This document shows positions 7,502-16,058 of a stretch of 38,824 nt of DNA, one piece after another (within the stretch, counting starts at the first letter, position 1; each line of letters starts with the position of its first letter). This DNA is from Bacteroidales bacterium. GTDB taxonomy: Bacteria > Bacteroidota > Bacteroidia > Bacteroidales > Bacteroidaceae. The notes below the pieces were generated by a model. The model ran no database searches. It was not told the DNA's origin and saw only the letters and a program-made list of their open reading frames with translations. A program made the translations under genes and the position numbers. The stretch is from assembly GCA_029218405.1 (NCBI GenBank), contig JAQXRG010000167.1, positions 1 through 38,824 of the forward strand, read 5' to 3'.

Positions 7502-7532
7502 TTGCTACTGTTAATTAATTGGCGTAATTTTG
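7502..7532 (+). promoter_or_regulatory. Promoter of the bat operon
   Basis: TTG (7502-7504), a 20-nt spacer and TAATTTTG (7525-7532) give a full -7 match, 73 nt before the moxR ATG. The rest of 7412-7605 contains an imperfect, long-looped inverted repeat (about 7416-7425 with 7468-7479) that could end the upstream transcript, but it is not convincing. Confidence 0.72.
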
Positions 7533-7605
7533 GCTGCGAAAACTGAGAAGCTTCCTGTAGGGGAACAACAAGACTGAATATAAGAACAATTAATACAAAT
7601 AAATT

Positions 7606-8601
7606 ATGGCTGAAGCTATTGATATTCGTGAATTGAATGAACGTATCGAACGGCAGAGTGCGTTCGTTACCAACTTATTGACCGGTATGGATCAAGTGAT
7701 TGTGGGTCAGAAACATTTGGTGGAATCGTTATTGATTGGCCTGTTGAGTGATGGGCACATCCTTCTCGAAGGCGTTCCGGGATTGGCCAAAACACTTGCC
7801 ATCAAGACCTTGGCATCCTTGATTGACGCACAGTACAGCCGTATCCAGTTCACGCCCGACCTGTTGCCTGCCGATGTGGTAGGTACGATGATTTATAGCC
7901 AGAAAGAAGAGAAGTTCCTGGTGAACAAAGGTCCGGTATTTGCCAATTTCGTATTGGCCGATGAAATCAACCGTGCTCCTGCCAAGGTGCAGAGCGCGTT
8001 GCTGGAAGCCATGCAGGAGCGGCAGGTGACCCTGGGCAAGGAAACGTTTGAGTTGCCGAAGCCTTTTCTGGTGCTGGCTACCCAGAACCCGATTGAGCAG
8101 GAAGGTACTTATCCGTTGCCGGAAGCGCAGGTGGACCGTTTCATGCTGAAGGTCATCATCGACTACCCCAAGCTGGAGGAAGAGAAGAAGATCATGCGCC
8201 AGAACATCCGTGGCGAGCGGATGACCGTACGTTCTATCCTGCGGGCGGAAGACATCCTGGAGGCGCGTAAGGTGGTGCGTCAGGTTTACTTGGACGAGAA
8301 GATTGAGCAATACATTGCCGACATTGTGTTTGCTACCCGTTACCCTGACCAGTACGGCTTGAAGGACCTCAAGGGACTGATTGGTTTCGGTGGTTCTCCG
8401 CGTGCTTCCATCAACTTGGCACTGGCAGCCCGTACCTACGCTTTCATCAAGCGACGTGGATACGTGATTCCCGAAGATGTACGTGCCGTGGCCCATGACG
8501 TGCTGCGTCATCGTATTGGTCTTACGTACGAGGCGGAAGCTACGAATGTCACTTCCGATGAGATTGTCAGCCAGATTCTGAACAAGGTCGAGGTGCCTTG
8601 A
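7606..8601 (+). CDS. moxR: MoxR-type AAA+ ATPase
   Basis: A cytoplasmic chaperone-like AAA+ ATPase of 331 residues that usually works with von Willebrand A domain partners. Walker A is GVPGLAKT (56-63), Walker B is VLADE (116-120) followed by INRAP, and sensor 1 lies in LVLATQNP. The C-terminal lid contains GGSPRASINLALAART. It is the first gene of the bat operon, with its own promoter. The next gene is DUF58, the standard MoxR partner, 25 nt away. MoxR proteins are thought to help metal insertion or assembly of vWA complexes. In Bacteroides the operon is linked to oxygen tolerance. The precise client is unknown. Confidence 0.95.
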   Translation: MAEAIDIRELNERIERQSAFVTNLLTGMDQVIVGQKHLVESLLIGLLSDGHILLEGVPGLAKTLAIKTLASLIDAQYSRIQFTPDLLPADVVGTMIYSQKEEKFLVNKGPVFANFVLADEINRAPAKVQSALLEAMQERQVTLGKETFELPKPFLVLATQNPIEQEGTYPLPEAQVDRFMLKVIIDYPKLEEEKKIMRQNIRGERMTVRSILRAEDILEARKVVRQVYLDEKIEQYIADIVFATRYPDQYGLKDLKGLIGFGGSPRASINLALAARTYAFIKRRGYVIPEDVRAVAHDVLRHRIGLTYEAEATNVTSDEIVSQILNKVEVP

Positions 8602-8626
8602 TGACGGATGAAAGGAGTGTGAGAGT

Positions 8627-9496
8627 ATGGAGACAAGTGAACTCTTGAAGCGCGTGCGCCAGATTGAAATCAAGACGCGCGGACTTTCGAGCAACATTTT
8701 TGCGGGCCAGTACCATTCGGCTTTTAAGGGTCGGGGTATGGCTTTCTCGGAAGTGCGTGAGTACCAGTATGGTGACGATGTGCGTGACATTGACTGGAAC
8801 GTGACGGCACGCTTCCACAAACCTTTCATCAAAGTTTTCGAGGAAGAACGTGAACTGACCGTCATGCTGTTGGTGGACGTGTCGAACAGTCTCGATTTCG
8901 GTACTGTGAAGCAATTCAAGCGCGACATGGTGACGGAAATCGCCGCCACCATCGCTTTTTCTGCGATACAGAATAATGATAAGATTGGGGTCATCTTTTT
9001 CTCGGACAAGATAGAGAAGTTCATTCCTCCCAAAAAGGGACGGAAGCACATTCTCTATATCATCCGTGAATTGATTGACTTTGAGCCGGAGAGCAGACGG
9101 ACGCGTGTGCAGTGTGCCATTGAATACCTGACGAATAGTTTGAAGAAGCGTTGCACGGCCTTCCTGTTGAGCGACTTTATCGACCCGCAGGATTTCCAGA
9201 ACGCATTGACCATTGCGAACCGCAAGCATGACGTGGTGGCCATACAGGTGTACGACCGACGGTTGGAAGAATTGCCCGATGTGGGACTGATGAAGGTGTG
9301 CGATGCCGAGACGGGGCATGAGCAGTGGATTGACACCTCGTCGAAGAAATTGCGGCAGGCGCACCACGCTTGGTGGCTCGCGCAGCGGCAACGGCTGAAC
9401 GAAGTGTTCACGCACAGTAATGTGGATGCTGTTTCCGTGCGGACCGACCAGGATTATGTCAAGGCACTGCTGAGTTTATTTGCGAAACGAAATTGA
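8627..9496 (+). CDS. DUF58 domain protein (vWA-like MoxR partner)
   Basis: A soluble 289-residue protein. The DUF58 signature spans about residues 36-62 (GRGMAFSEVREYQYGDDVR, then DIDWNVTAR). It is followed by a vWA-like core with a MIDAS-type DVSNS at 84-88 (preceded by VMLLV). No membrane segment is seen. The start at 8627 has AAAGGAG 12-18 nt upstream. The position between moxR and the membrane-anchored Bat proteins suggests it couples the ATPase to the membrane complex, which is inferred from conserved gene order. Confidence 0.93.
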   Translation: METSELLKRVRQIEIKTRGLSSNIFAGQYHSAFKGRGMAFSEVREYQYGDDVRDIDWNVTARFHKPFIKVFEEERELTVMLLVDVSNSLDFGTVKQFKRDMVTEIAATIAFSAIQNNDKIGVIFFSDKIEKFIPPKKGRKHILYIIRELIDFEPESRRTRVQCAIEYLTNSLKKRCTAFLLSDFIDPQDFQNALTIANRKHDVVAIQVYDRRLEELPDVGLMKVCDAETGHEQWIDTSSKKLRQAHHAWWLAQRQRLNEVFTHSNVDAVSVRTDQDYVKALLSLFAKRN

Positions 9497-9508
9497 GGAA
9501 AGACCAGA

Positions 9509-10612
9509 ATGAAACAACACTATAACAGAAAGATAAAGAACGGGGTACTCCGGATGCTGTGCGCTTTTTGCCTCTCTTGGGTGGCGATGCTGGCCTCGGC
9601 GCAAGTATCGGTGGAGGCCACCATTGACTCGTTGCAGCTGCTCATCGGCGAGCAGACGCGCATCCGTCTCGAAGTGAGCTTAGACGCCAAAGAGCCCCTG
9701 AGCCTTCCGCTCTTGCGCGATACGCTGGTGAAGGGGGTGGAGATTGTGGAAGTGGCGAAGCCGGACACGCAGCTGCTGAACAACGGCAAGCGGTGGCTCG
9801 TGTCCCAGGAATACACAGTGACGTCGTTTGACTCGGCCTTGTATTACCTGCCTCCCTTTGAGGTGAAGGTGGGCGGTCAGTCCTACCGGTCGAAAGCATT
9901 GGCATTGAAGGTCTATTCGGTGCCGGTGGATACCTTGCATCCCGACCAGTTCTTTGGCCCGAAGAGCATTCGCGAGGTACCGTTGACGTGGAACGACGTG
10001 TCCGTACTCGTCTATGCGGTGGTGGCCCTGTTGCTGCTGGGAGCCTTGGCGGTCTTTTTGGTCATCCGGTTCCGCAACAACAAGCCCATCATCAAGATCA
10101 TCAAGTTGCAGCCCAAATTGCCGCCTCACCTTGCGGCCATCCGGCAGATGGAGCAGCTGAAGGCGGATAAGGGCGTACGTTATGCTGACCCCAAACGGTA
10201 TTATACGGAGCTGACTGATGTCATCCGTACCTATATCAAGGAGCGGTTCGGCTTCAATGCGTTGGAGATGACCTCGGCAGAAATCCTGGACCGTTTGTTG
10301 CAGGAGAAGGATAAGTCGTCCATCGCCGACTTGAAGCGGCTGTTGGAGACGGCCGACTTGGTAAAGTTTGCCAAGTATGCGCCGCTGATGAACGAGAATG
10401 ACATGAACCTGGTGAATGCCATTGGTTTTATTAATGATACGAAGATCGAGGAGGATCCGGCCGCCAAGAAGGAACCCACCGAGATACGGGTGGAGGAGAA
10501 GCGCTCCAAGCAGGGACGCATCGCGCTGATGGCCAGCATCGCGCTGACGGCAGCCGGAGCGGTTGCTGCCTTGTACGTGGCGGTGCGCCAGCTCATCGAT
10601 TTGTTCTTTTAA
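9509..10612 (+). CDS. BatD-like membrane protein with cytoplasmic C-terminal module
   Basis: A 367-residue protein with an N-terminal signal sequence (to about 31, ASAQ), a periplasmic beta-rich domain (about 32-160), a membrane span (164-188), a cytoplasmic region (about 190-335) and a second span near the C-terminus (about 338-362). The periplasmic part resembles the first BatD domain. The cytoplasmic part (YYTELTDVIRTYIKERFG ... LVKFAKYAP) shares its pattern with the C-terminal region of BatD encoded downstream. It starts 12 nt after the DUF58 gene and ends 21 nt before batA. It occupies the place that DUF4381-type genes hold in other vWA operons. Function beyond membership of the Bat complex is not known. 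Confidence 0.82.
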   Translation: MKQHYNRKIKNGVLRMLCAFCLSWVAMLASAQVSVEATIDSLQLLIGEQTRIRLEVSLDAKEPLSLPLLRDTLVKGVEIVEVAKPDTQLLNNGKRWLVSQEYTVTSFDSALYYLPPFEVKVGGQSYRSKALALKVYSVPVDTLHPDQFFGPKSIREVPLTWNDVSVLVYAVVALLLLGALAVFLVIRFRNNKPIIKIIKLQPKLPPHLAAIRQMEQLKADKGVRYADPKRYYTELTDVIRTYIKERFGFNALEMTSAEILDRLLQEKDKSSIADLKRLLETADLVKFAKYAPLMNENDMNLVNAIGFINDTKIEEDPAAKKEPTEIRVEEKRSKQGRIALMASIALTAAGAVAALYVAVRQLIDLFF

Positions 10613-10633
10613 CGATTAAAACGAGTAAGGACT

Positions 10634-11632
10634 ATGGTTTTTGCGAATATTGAATACTTGTTGTTACTGCTGCTGCTCCTACCTTATATAGTATGGTATG
10701 TGCTGAAGCGTAAACGGACAGAACCTACGCTGCAGGTCTCGACCACCCGCATGTACATGCAGGTGTCTCGCAGCTGGAAGCTGTATCTGCTCCATGTTCC
10801 CTTTGTGTTGAGGGTGGCGGCGTTTGTCCTGCTGGTACTGGTACTGGCTCGTCCGCAAACGACCGACAACTGGCAGAACACGGAGCTGGAGGGCATTGAT
10901 ATCATGATGGCGGTCGATGTGTCCACCAGTATGCTGGCAGAGGACCTGAAACCGAACCGGCTGGAGGCCGCCAAGCAGGTGGCTTCGGAGTTTATCAATG
11001 GTCGCCCGAACGACAACATCGGACTGACCATCTTTGCCGGAGAGTCGTTCACGCAGTGTCCGCTGACGGTGGACCACGGTGTGTTGCTCAACCTGTTCCA
11101 CAGCATCAAGGGGGACATCGCCCAGCGGGGACTGATTGAGGATGGAACCGCCATCGGTATGGGGATTGCCAACGCCGTGAGCCGTCTGAAGGACAGCAAG
11201 GCCAAGTCGAAGGTCATCATTCTGCTGACTGACGGCAGTAATAACCGGGGCGATATCTCTCCGCTGACGGCGGCGGAAATTGCCAAGCAGTTTGGGATCC
11301 GTATTTATACCATCGGGGTGGGAACCAATGGTACGGCCCCCTATCCGATGCAGACTTATGCCGGTGTGCAGTATGTGAACGTGCCGGTGGAGATTGATGA
11401 GCAGACCCTGACCCAGATTGCGGGAACCACCAACGGCAATTACTTCCGGGCGACCAGCAACACGAAACTGAAGGAAGTGTACCGGGAGATTGACAAGCTG
11501 GAAAAGACAAAGTTGAGCGTGAAGGAGTTCAGCAAGCGGGAGGAAGCGTTTACCTTGTTTGGCCTATGGGCGTTCGTGTGTGTGGTGCTGGAGGTGCTTC
11601 TGCGTGCTACTGTATTAAAGAAAATCCCTTAA
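10634..11632 (+). CDS. batA: Aerotolerance protein BatA, membrane vWA protein
   Basis: A 332-residue inner-membrane protein. Two N-terminal spans (about 6-23 and 56-72) are followed by a von Willebrand A domain (about 88-290) with MIDAS residues DVSTS at 95-99 and later TDG (in IILLTDGSNN). A C-terminal span lies around 308-327. The N-terminal membrane part with the LARPQ motif is typical of Bat vWA proteins. In B. fragilis the bat genes were described as supporting aerotolerance and virulence. The complex is believed to act in the periplasm with MoxR in the cytoplasm. batB follows 15 nt downstream and is a paralogue. Confidence 0.94.
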   Translation: MVFANIEYLLLLLLLLPYIVWYVLKRKRTEPTLQVSTTRMYMQVSRSWKLYLLHVPFVLRVAAFVLLVLVLARPQTTDNWQNTELEGIDIMMAVDVSTSMLAEDLKPNRLEAAKQVASEFINGRPNDNIGLTIFAGESFTQCPLTVDHGVLLNLFHSIKGDIAQRGLIEDGTAIGMGIANAVSRLKDSKAKSKVIILLTDGSNNRGDISPLTAAEIAKQFGIRIYTIGVGTNGTAPYPMQTYAGVQYVNVPVEIDEQTLTQIAGTTNGNYFRATSNTKLKEVYREIDKLEKTKLSVKEFSKREEAFTLFGLWAFVCVVLEVLLRATVLKKIP

Positions 11633-11647
11633 AAAAACGATGAAGTT

Positions 11648-12673
11648 ATGTTCCGATTTGGAGAACCGATTTATATTTACCTGTTGTTGGTCCTGCCTGT
11701 TTTGGTGGGACTGTACCTTTATTCAAACCATCTCCGCCGTAAACGGTTGCGGGCCTATGGTGACCCTTCGTTGTTGGCTCGGTTGATGCCCGATATGTCC
11801 AAGTTCCGTCCCGACGTGAAGTTCTGGCTGTTGGTGGCCGCATTGGCCATGATGGCTTTCATGCTGGCACGTCCGCAGTTCGGCTCGAAGATGGAGACGG
11901 TGAAGCGCCAGGGCATCGAGACGGTCGTGGCCTTGGACATCTCGAATTCCATGTTGGCGCAGGATGTCGCCCCCAGTCGCTTGGACAAGTCGAAGAAACT
12001 GCTGTCGCGGCTGATTGAGAAGTTCAACAACGACAAGGTGGCATTGATTGTCTTTGCGGGCGATGCGTTCACCCAACTGCCCATCACCAGCGATTATGTG
12101 TCGGCCAAGATGTTTCTGGAGTCCATCCATCCTTCCCTCATCGCCACGCAGGGGACTGATATCCGAGGAGCGATTGACCTGGCCATGAAGAGCTTTACCC
12201 CCAATGAAGGAGTAGGGCGCGCCATTGTCCTCATTACGGACGGCGAAAACCACGAGGGTGGGGCGGTGGAAGCCGCACAGGCTGCCGTACAGAAAGGGAT
12301 ACGGGTGTTCGTGCTCGGCGTAGGTTCGCCCGACGGCTCTCCGATACCGGCGGAAGGGACCAACGAGTTCCGCCGTGATAAGGATGGGAATGTCATCGTG
12401 ACCCGGCTCAACGAAGAGATGTGCCAGGAAATCGCCAAGGCGGGCAATGGCATGTATGTGCGGGTGGACAACACGAACCATGCCGAGAAGGCCCTGAATG
12501 CCGAAATCGGCAAGTTGGCGAAGGCGGACGTGGAGACACAGGTATTTACGGAGTTTGATGAGCAGTTCCAAGTCTTGGCATGGATGGCACTCCTGCTGTT
12601 GGTGGCCGAAGTGCTGTTGCTGGAACGCAAGAATCCGTTATTCAAGAACATCAAATTATTTAAGCAGGATTGA
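11648..12673 (+). CDS. batB: Aerotolerance protein BatB, membrane vWA protein
   Basis: A 341-residue paralogue of BatA with the same plan: N-terminal spans (about 8-25 and 58-75, ending LARPQ), a vWA domain with MIDAS DISNS (97-101) and a distal TDG (LITDGENHEGG), and a C-terminal span (about 308-326). The pairing of two membrane vWA proteins is standard for this operon and suggests a heteromeric assembly (inferred). The stop codon is separated from the batC ATG by a single base, so translation is probably coupled. Confidence 0.94.
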   Translation: MFRFGEPIYIYLLLVLPVLVGLYLYSNHLRRKRLRAYGDPSLLARLMPDMSKFRPDVKFWLLVAALAMMAFMLARPQFGSKMETVKRQGIETVVALDISNSMLAQDVAPSRLDKSKKLLSRLIEKFNNDKVALIVFAGDAFTQLPITSDYVSAKMFLESIHPSLIATQGTDIRGAIDLAMKSFTPNEGVGRAIVLITDGENHEGGAVEAAQAAVQKGIRVFVLGVGSPDGSPIPAEGTNEFRRDKDGNVIVTRLNEEMCQEIAKAGNGMYVRVDNTNHAEKALNAEIGKLAKADVETQVFTEFDEQFQVLAWMALLLLVAEVLLLERKNPLFKNIKLFKQD

Positions 12674-12674
12674 T

Positions 12675-13379
12675 ATGGTACAGAGAACGATGATATTGCT
12701 GGGGATGCTGCTGTTATCGACAACGGTTGCGTGGGGGCAGAAGACGGCCCGCGATTACCTGCGCAGCGGCAACAAACTCTATCAGGACAGTCTGTTCGTC
12801 AAGGCGGAGATTGACTACCGCAAGGCGTTGGAGCAGGACCCGAAATCGACGGACGCGATGTACAACTTGGGCAACGCGTTGCTGATGCAGCAGAAGGCCA
12901 AGGAAGCCATGGAACAGTTTGAAGCGGCCTCGCGCTTGGAGAAAGACAAGGAGCGGCTGGCGCAGATTTATCATAATATGGGGGTTATTCTGCAGTCGTC
13001 CAAGCAGTATCCGCAGTGCATTGAGGCGTACAAGCAGTCGCTGCGCAACTATCCGCATGATGACGAGACCCGTTATAACCTGGCGTTGGCGCAGAAACTC
13101 CTGAAGGACCAGGAGCAACAGCAGCAGAACCAGGACCAGCAGAACCAGGAGCAACAGCAGGACCAGCAGAAGGATGACAAGGACCAGCAGAAAGACCAGC
13201 AGGACCAGAACCAACAACAGCAGCAACAGCAGCAGAACCAGCAGCAACACCAGGACCAGCTCTCGAAGGAGAATGCCGAGCAGTTGCTGAACGCCGTGAT
13301 GCAGGACGAGAAGAGTGTCCAGGACAAGGTGAAGAAGGCGATTCAGGTTCGCGGAAAGAAACTGGAGAAGGATTGGTAA
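12675..13379 (+). CDS. batC: Aerotolerance protein BatC, TPR protein with Gln-rich linker
   Basis: A 234-residue exported protein. The signal peptide runs to about residue 21 (TTVAWGQ). TPR repeats cover about 24-143 (motifs YNLGNALLMQ and IYHNMGVILQ). A low-complexity stretch of Gln, Asn and Asp follows (145-195), then a short conserved tail ending GKKLEKDW. The start at 12675 is chosen for its signal peptide and one-base spacing after batB; the frame is open further upstream only inside batB. TPRs probably hold other Bat proteins together. The Gln-rich tract is the type of region that varies in length between strains. Confidence 0.92.
   Translation: MVQRTMILLGMLLLSTTVAWGQKTARDYLRSGNKLYQDSLFVKAEIDYRKALEQDPKSTDAMYNLGNALLMQQKAKEAMEQFEAASRLEKDKERLAQIYHNMGVILQSSKQYPQCIEAYKQSLRNYPHDDETRYNLALAQKLLKDQEQQQQNQDQQNQEQQQDQQKDDKDQQKDQQDQNQQQQQQQQNQQQHQDQLSKENAEQLLNAVMQDEKSVQDKVKKAIQVRGKKLEKDW
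13107..13259 (+). repeat. CAG/CAA/GAC-rich low-complexity tract within batC
   Basis: About 150 bp made of CAGCAG, CAACAG, AACCAG and GACCAG units encoding a Gln/Asn/Asp tract. The complementary strand reads as an artificial Leu-rich frame. Slippage at this tract would change linker length. Confidence 0.85.
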
Positions 13380-13423
13380 CAGTATGTGGAATAATAATTT
13401 TGATAAAAGATAGCGATACGAAT

Positions 13424-15250
13424 ATGAGAAAATTGATGTTTTTCCTCCTGATGGAGCTCACCATCGGATGCGTGTGGGCGGCAGACCAGGTGACCCTGAC
13501 CGCCGAAGCGCCTGATGTGGTGGTCAGTGGTGACCAGTTCCGCCTCTCTTTTACCGTGAACAGCCAGAAAGGCAAAGATTTCCGTCTCCCCTCCATCAAA
13601 GGATTCGAGGTGTTGATGGGGCCGAGCCGTTCTGTGTCAAGCCGGACTTACATTGACAACGGAAAGGTATCGTCGAGCAGTTCGGTCACGTTCACCTATA
13701 TCCTGATGGCAGGAGAGGCGGGCACCTATACCGTTCCGGCCGCCAGCATCGAGATGGATAACGAGAAGGTGTTTTCGAATGCACTGACGATCAAGGTTCT
13801 GCCGAAGGACCAGGCCGATGAGGGAAGTCGGCCCGCCACCGGCAACGTGTCCCGGTCGCAGTCGGCGGGTGGGCGGATTGCCGCGAACGACTTCTTTTTT
13901 ACGACCACGGCCAGCAAGACGCGCGTGCACGAGCAGGAAGCGCTCCTGCTCACTTACAAGGTATATACGACGCTCGACCTTCGTCAGCTGCTGGGGAACA
14001 TCTCTGATTTGAAGGGTTTCCATTCGCAGGAGATTGACCTGCCTACCCAGAAGGAATGGCGGCTGGAACACTACAAGGGCCGCAACTACAAGACCATTGT
14101 CTGGCGCCAGTTCGTGCTGTTCCCGCAGCAGACGGGCAAGCTGGAGATTCCTTCGGTAGAGTTTGAGGGCATCATCGCCCAACGGGTACAGACTTCGGAT
14201 GATCCCTTTGACGCCTTTTTCAATGGTGGAGGCGTGGTGGAAGTGAAGAAGAAAATCCAGACCCCGAAGGTGACCATACAGGTCGATCCCTTGCCCGCTA
14301 AGCCTGCCGGGTTCTCCGGGGCGGTGGGTCAGTTCACCCTGACCTCTTCCATCAGTGCCAAGGAGGTGAAGACCAACGATGCGGTGACGCTGAAGCTCGC
14401 CATTGCCGGTTCGGGCAACCTGAAGCTGATTGGCACGCCTGATGTGAAGTTCCCCGAAGACTTTGAGGTGTACGACCCCAAGGTGTCCAACAATTTTAAG
14501 GTGACCAGCGCGGGGGTCAATGGCTCCAAAAACATCGAATACTTAGTCATTCCCCGCCATGCGGGCGACTTCACCATCCCTCCTGTGGAGTTTACGTATT
14601 TTGACGTGCAGGCGAATGCCTACAAGACCCTCAAGACCGAAGCCTATGCTGTCAAGGTGAACAAGGGGCAGGGAAATGCCGGTCAGGTTATCGCCGATTT
14701 CACCAGCAAGGAGAACGTGAAGGTAATCGGGCAGGACATCCGCTTCATCAAAATGGGCGAAACTTCCTATTCACGCAAGGGTGATTTCTTCTTTGGCACC
14801 GCTGCCTATTGGGCTGCCTACTTAGTGCCCTTCCTGCTGTTCGCCGCAGTCGTGATAGTCTGCCGCAAGCAGGCCAAGGAAAATGTCAACATCGCCCGGG
14901 TAAAGACCAAGAAGGCCAATAAGGTGGCGGCACGTCGCATGAAGGTAGCGGCCAAGCTGTTGGCAGACAACCAAAAAAACGAGTTCTATGACGAGGTGCT
15001 GAAAGCTTTGTGGGGCTACATCAGCGACAAGCTGAACATGCCGGTGTCCCAGCTCTCGAAAGACAACATTGAGGCCGAGCTGACTGGGCACGGGGTGTCT
15101 GCCGAGCTGATTCAGGAGTTCATCCGAGCGTTGAACGAGTGCGAGTTCGCCCGTTATGCTCCGGGCGACCAGAACGAGGCGATGGATAAGGTCTATGCCG
15201 CTTCGGTCGAGGTCATCAGCAAGATGGAAAACAGTATCAAACGTAATTAA
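13424..15250 (+). CDS. batD: Aerotolerance protein BatD
   Basis: A 608-residue exported and membrane-anchored protein. The signal peptide covers residues 1-20 (ending CVWAAD). Several beta-sandwich modules of the BatD family fill the periplasmic part to about residue 450. A single span follows near 457-480 (AYWAAYLVPFLLFAAVVIV), then a cytoplasmic tail of about 125 residues with a basic start and the LNECEFARYAP motif. The start was moved to 13424, because the open frame from 13373 would overlap batC and hide the signal peptide. The tail resembles that of the BatD-like product encoded at 9509-10612, suggesting two related subunits in one complex. Confidence 0.93.
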   Translation: MRKLMFFLLMELTIGCVWAADQVTLTAEAPDVVVSGDQFRLSFTVNSQKGKDFRLPSIKGFEVLMGPSRSVSSRTYIDNGKVSSSSSVTFTYILMAGEAGTYTVPAASIEMDNEKVFSNALTIKVLPKDQADEGSRPATGNVSRSQSAGGRIAANDFFFTTTASKTRVHEQEALLLTYKVYTTLDLRQLLGNISDLKGFHSQEIDLPTQKEWRLEHYKGRNYKTIVWRQFVLFPQQTGKLEIPSVEFEGIIAQRVQTSDDPFDAFFNGGGVVEVKKKIQTPKVTIQVDPLPAKPAGFSGAVGQFTLTSSISAKEVKTNDAVTLKLAIAGSGNLKLIGTPDVKFPEDFEVYDPKVSNNFKVTSAGVNGSKNIEYLVIPRHAGDFTIPPVEFTYFDVQANAYKTLKTEAYAVKVNKGQGNAGQVIADFTSKENVKVIGQDIRFIKMGETSYSRKGDFFFGTAAYWAAYLVPFLLFAAVVIVCRKQAKENVNIARVKTKKANKVAARRMKVAAKLLADNQKNEFYDEVLKALWGYISDKLNMPVSQLSKDNIEAELTGHGVSAELIQEFIRALNECEFARYAPGDQNEAMDKVYAASVEVISKMENSIKRN

Positions 15251-15271
15251 CTGTAGAGGAGGACGAAGAAT

Positions 15272-16024
15272 ATGAGAAGAATCATCATTGTGTTGTTGTG
15301 TATGGTGGCAGGAGGGTGGCAGTGCATGGCCGCCGCCTCCAAACAGTCGGCCGATGAGGCTTACCAGCAGGACCAGTTTGACGAGGCAATCCGCCAGTAC
15401 GAGGAGCTGATAGCCACAGACGGTGAGTCGGCGGCTGTCTATTACAACCTGGGCAACAGTTATTATAAGACCAAGAACTTTGCGAAGGCCATCCTGAACT
15501 ATGAGCGGGCCCTGTTGCTGCAGCCGGGAGATGCGGACATTCGCTTCAACCTGGAGATGGCTAAAAGCAAGACAGTGGACCAGATTACTCCCACCGCAGA
15601 GGTGTTTGTCGTCACTTGGACCCGCGCGTTGGTCAACAGCCGTAGCGAGCGGGCCTGGAGCTGGACGGCGGTCGGTGCCTTTTGGCTGGTGCTGGTGGGC
15701 CTTGCGGTGTACCTGTTCAGTCGCCGCGTCGGCTGGAAGAAGGTAGGGTTCATCGGTGCTGCGCTGATGCTGGTGGTCTGCATCGTTTCCCATTTCTGTG
15801 CGCGGCACCAGAAGTTAGAGCTGGAATGCCGGGACGGAGCGATTGTTGTCGCGCCCAGTGTGACGGTGACGAGTACGCCCAACGAGAGCGGCACCGCCTT
15901 GTTTGTCCTGCATGAAGGCGCGAAGGTCTTCATCGAGGACAACAGCATGAAGGAGTGGAAGGAAGTCCGTCTGGAAGACGGCAAGAAGGGCTGGCTGCCC
16001 GCCACTGCCCTGGAGGAGATATGA
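15272..16024 (+). CDS. batE: Aerotolerance protein BatE, TPR-TM-SH3 protein
   Basis: A 250-residue protein with a signal peptide (to about 22, MAAASK), two TPR-like units (about 25-100; YYNLGNSYYKTKNFAKAILNYERAL), two membrane spans (about 128-147 and 153-170) and a C-terminal bacterial SH3-like domain (about 185-249; VTSTPNESGTALFVLHEG ... KKGWLPATALEEI). The start is supported by GAGGAGG 9-15 nt upstream, one of the few clear Shine-Dalgarno sequences in the window. It is the last classical bat gene. The PAP2 gene starts 34 nt further on without a visible terminator between. Confidence 0.92.
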   Translation: MRRIIIVLLCMVAGGWQCMAAASKQSADEAYQQDQFDEAIRQYEELIATDGESAAVYYNLGNSYYKTKNFAKAILNYERALLLQPGDADIRFNLEMAKSKTVDQITPTAEVFVVTWTRALVNSRSERAWSWTAVGAFWLVLVGLAVYLFSRRVGWKKVGFIGAALMLVVCIVSHFCARHQKLELECRDGAIVVAPSVTVTSTPNESGTALFVLHEGAKVFIEDNSMKEWKEVRLEDGKKGWLPATALEEI

Positions 16025-16058
16025 GACAGGAGGTAAGGACCGTCAAGAAGGAAGTGTT

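Noticed and set aside
12714..13250. Minus-strand frame rich in Leu and Val opposite batC, looking like a membrane protein
   Set aside because: It is the complement of the CAG-rich Gln tract.
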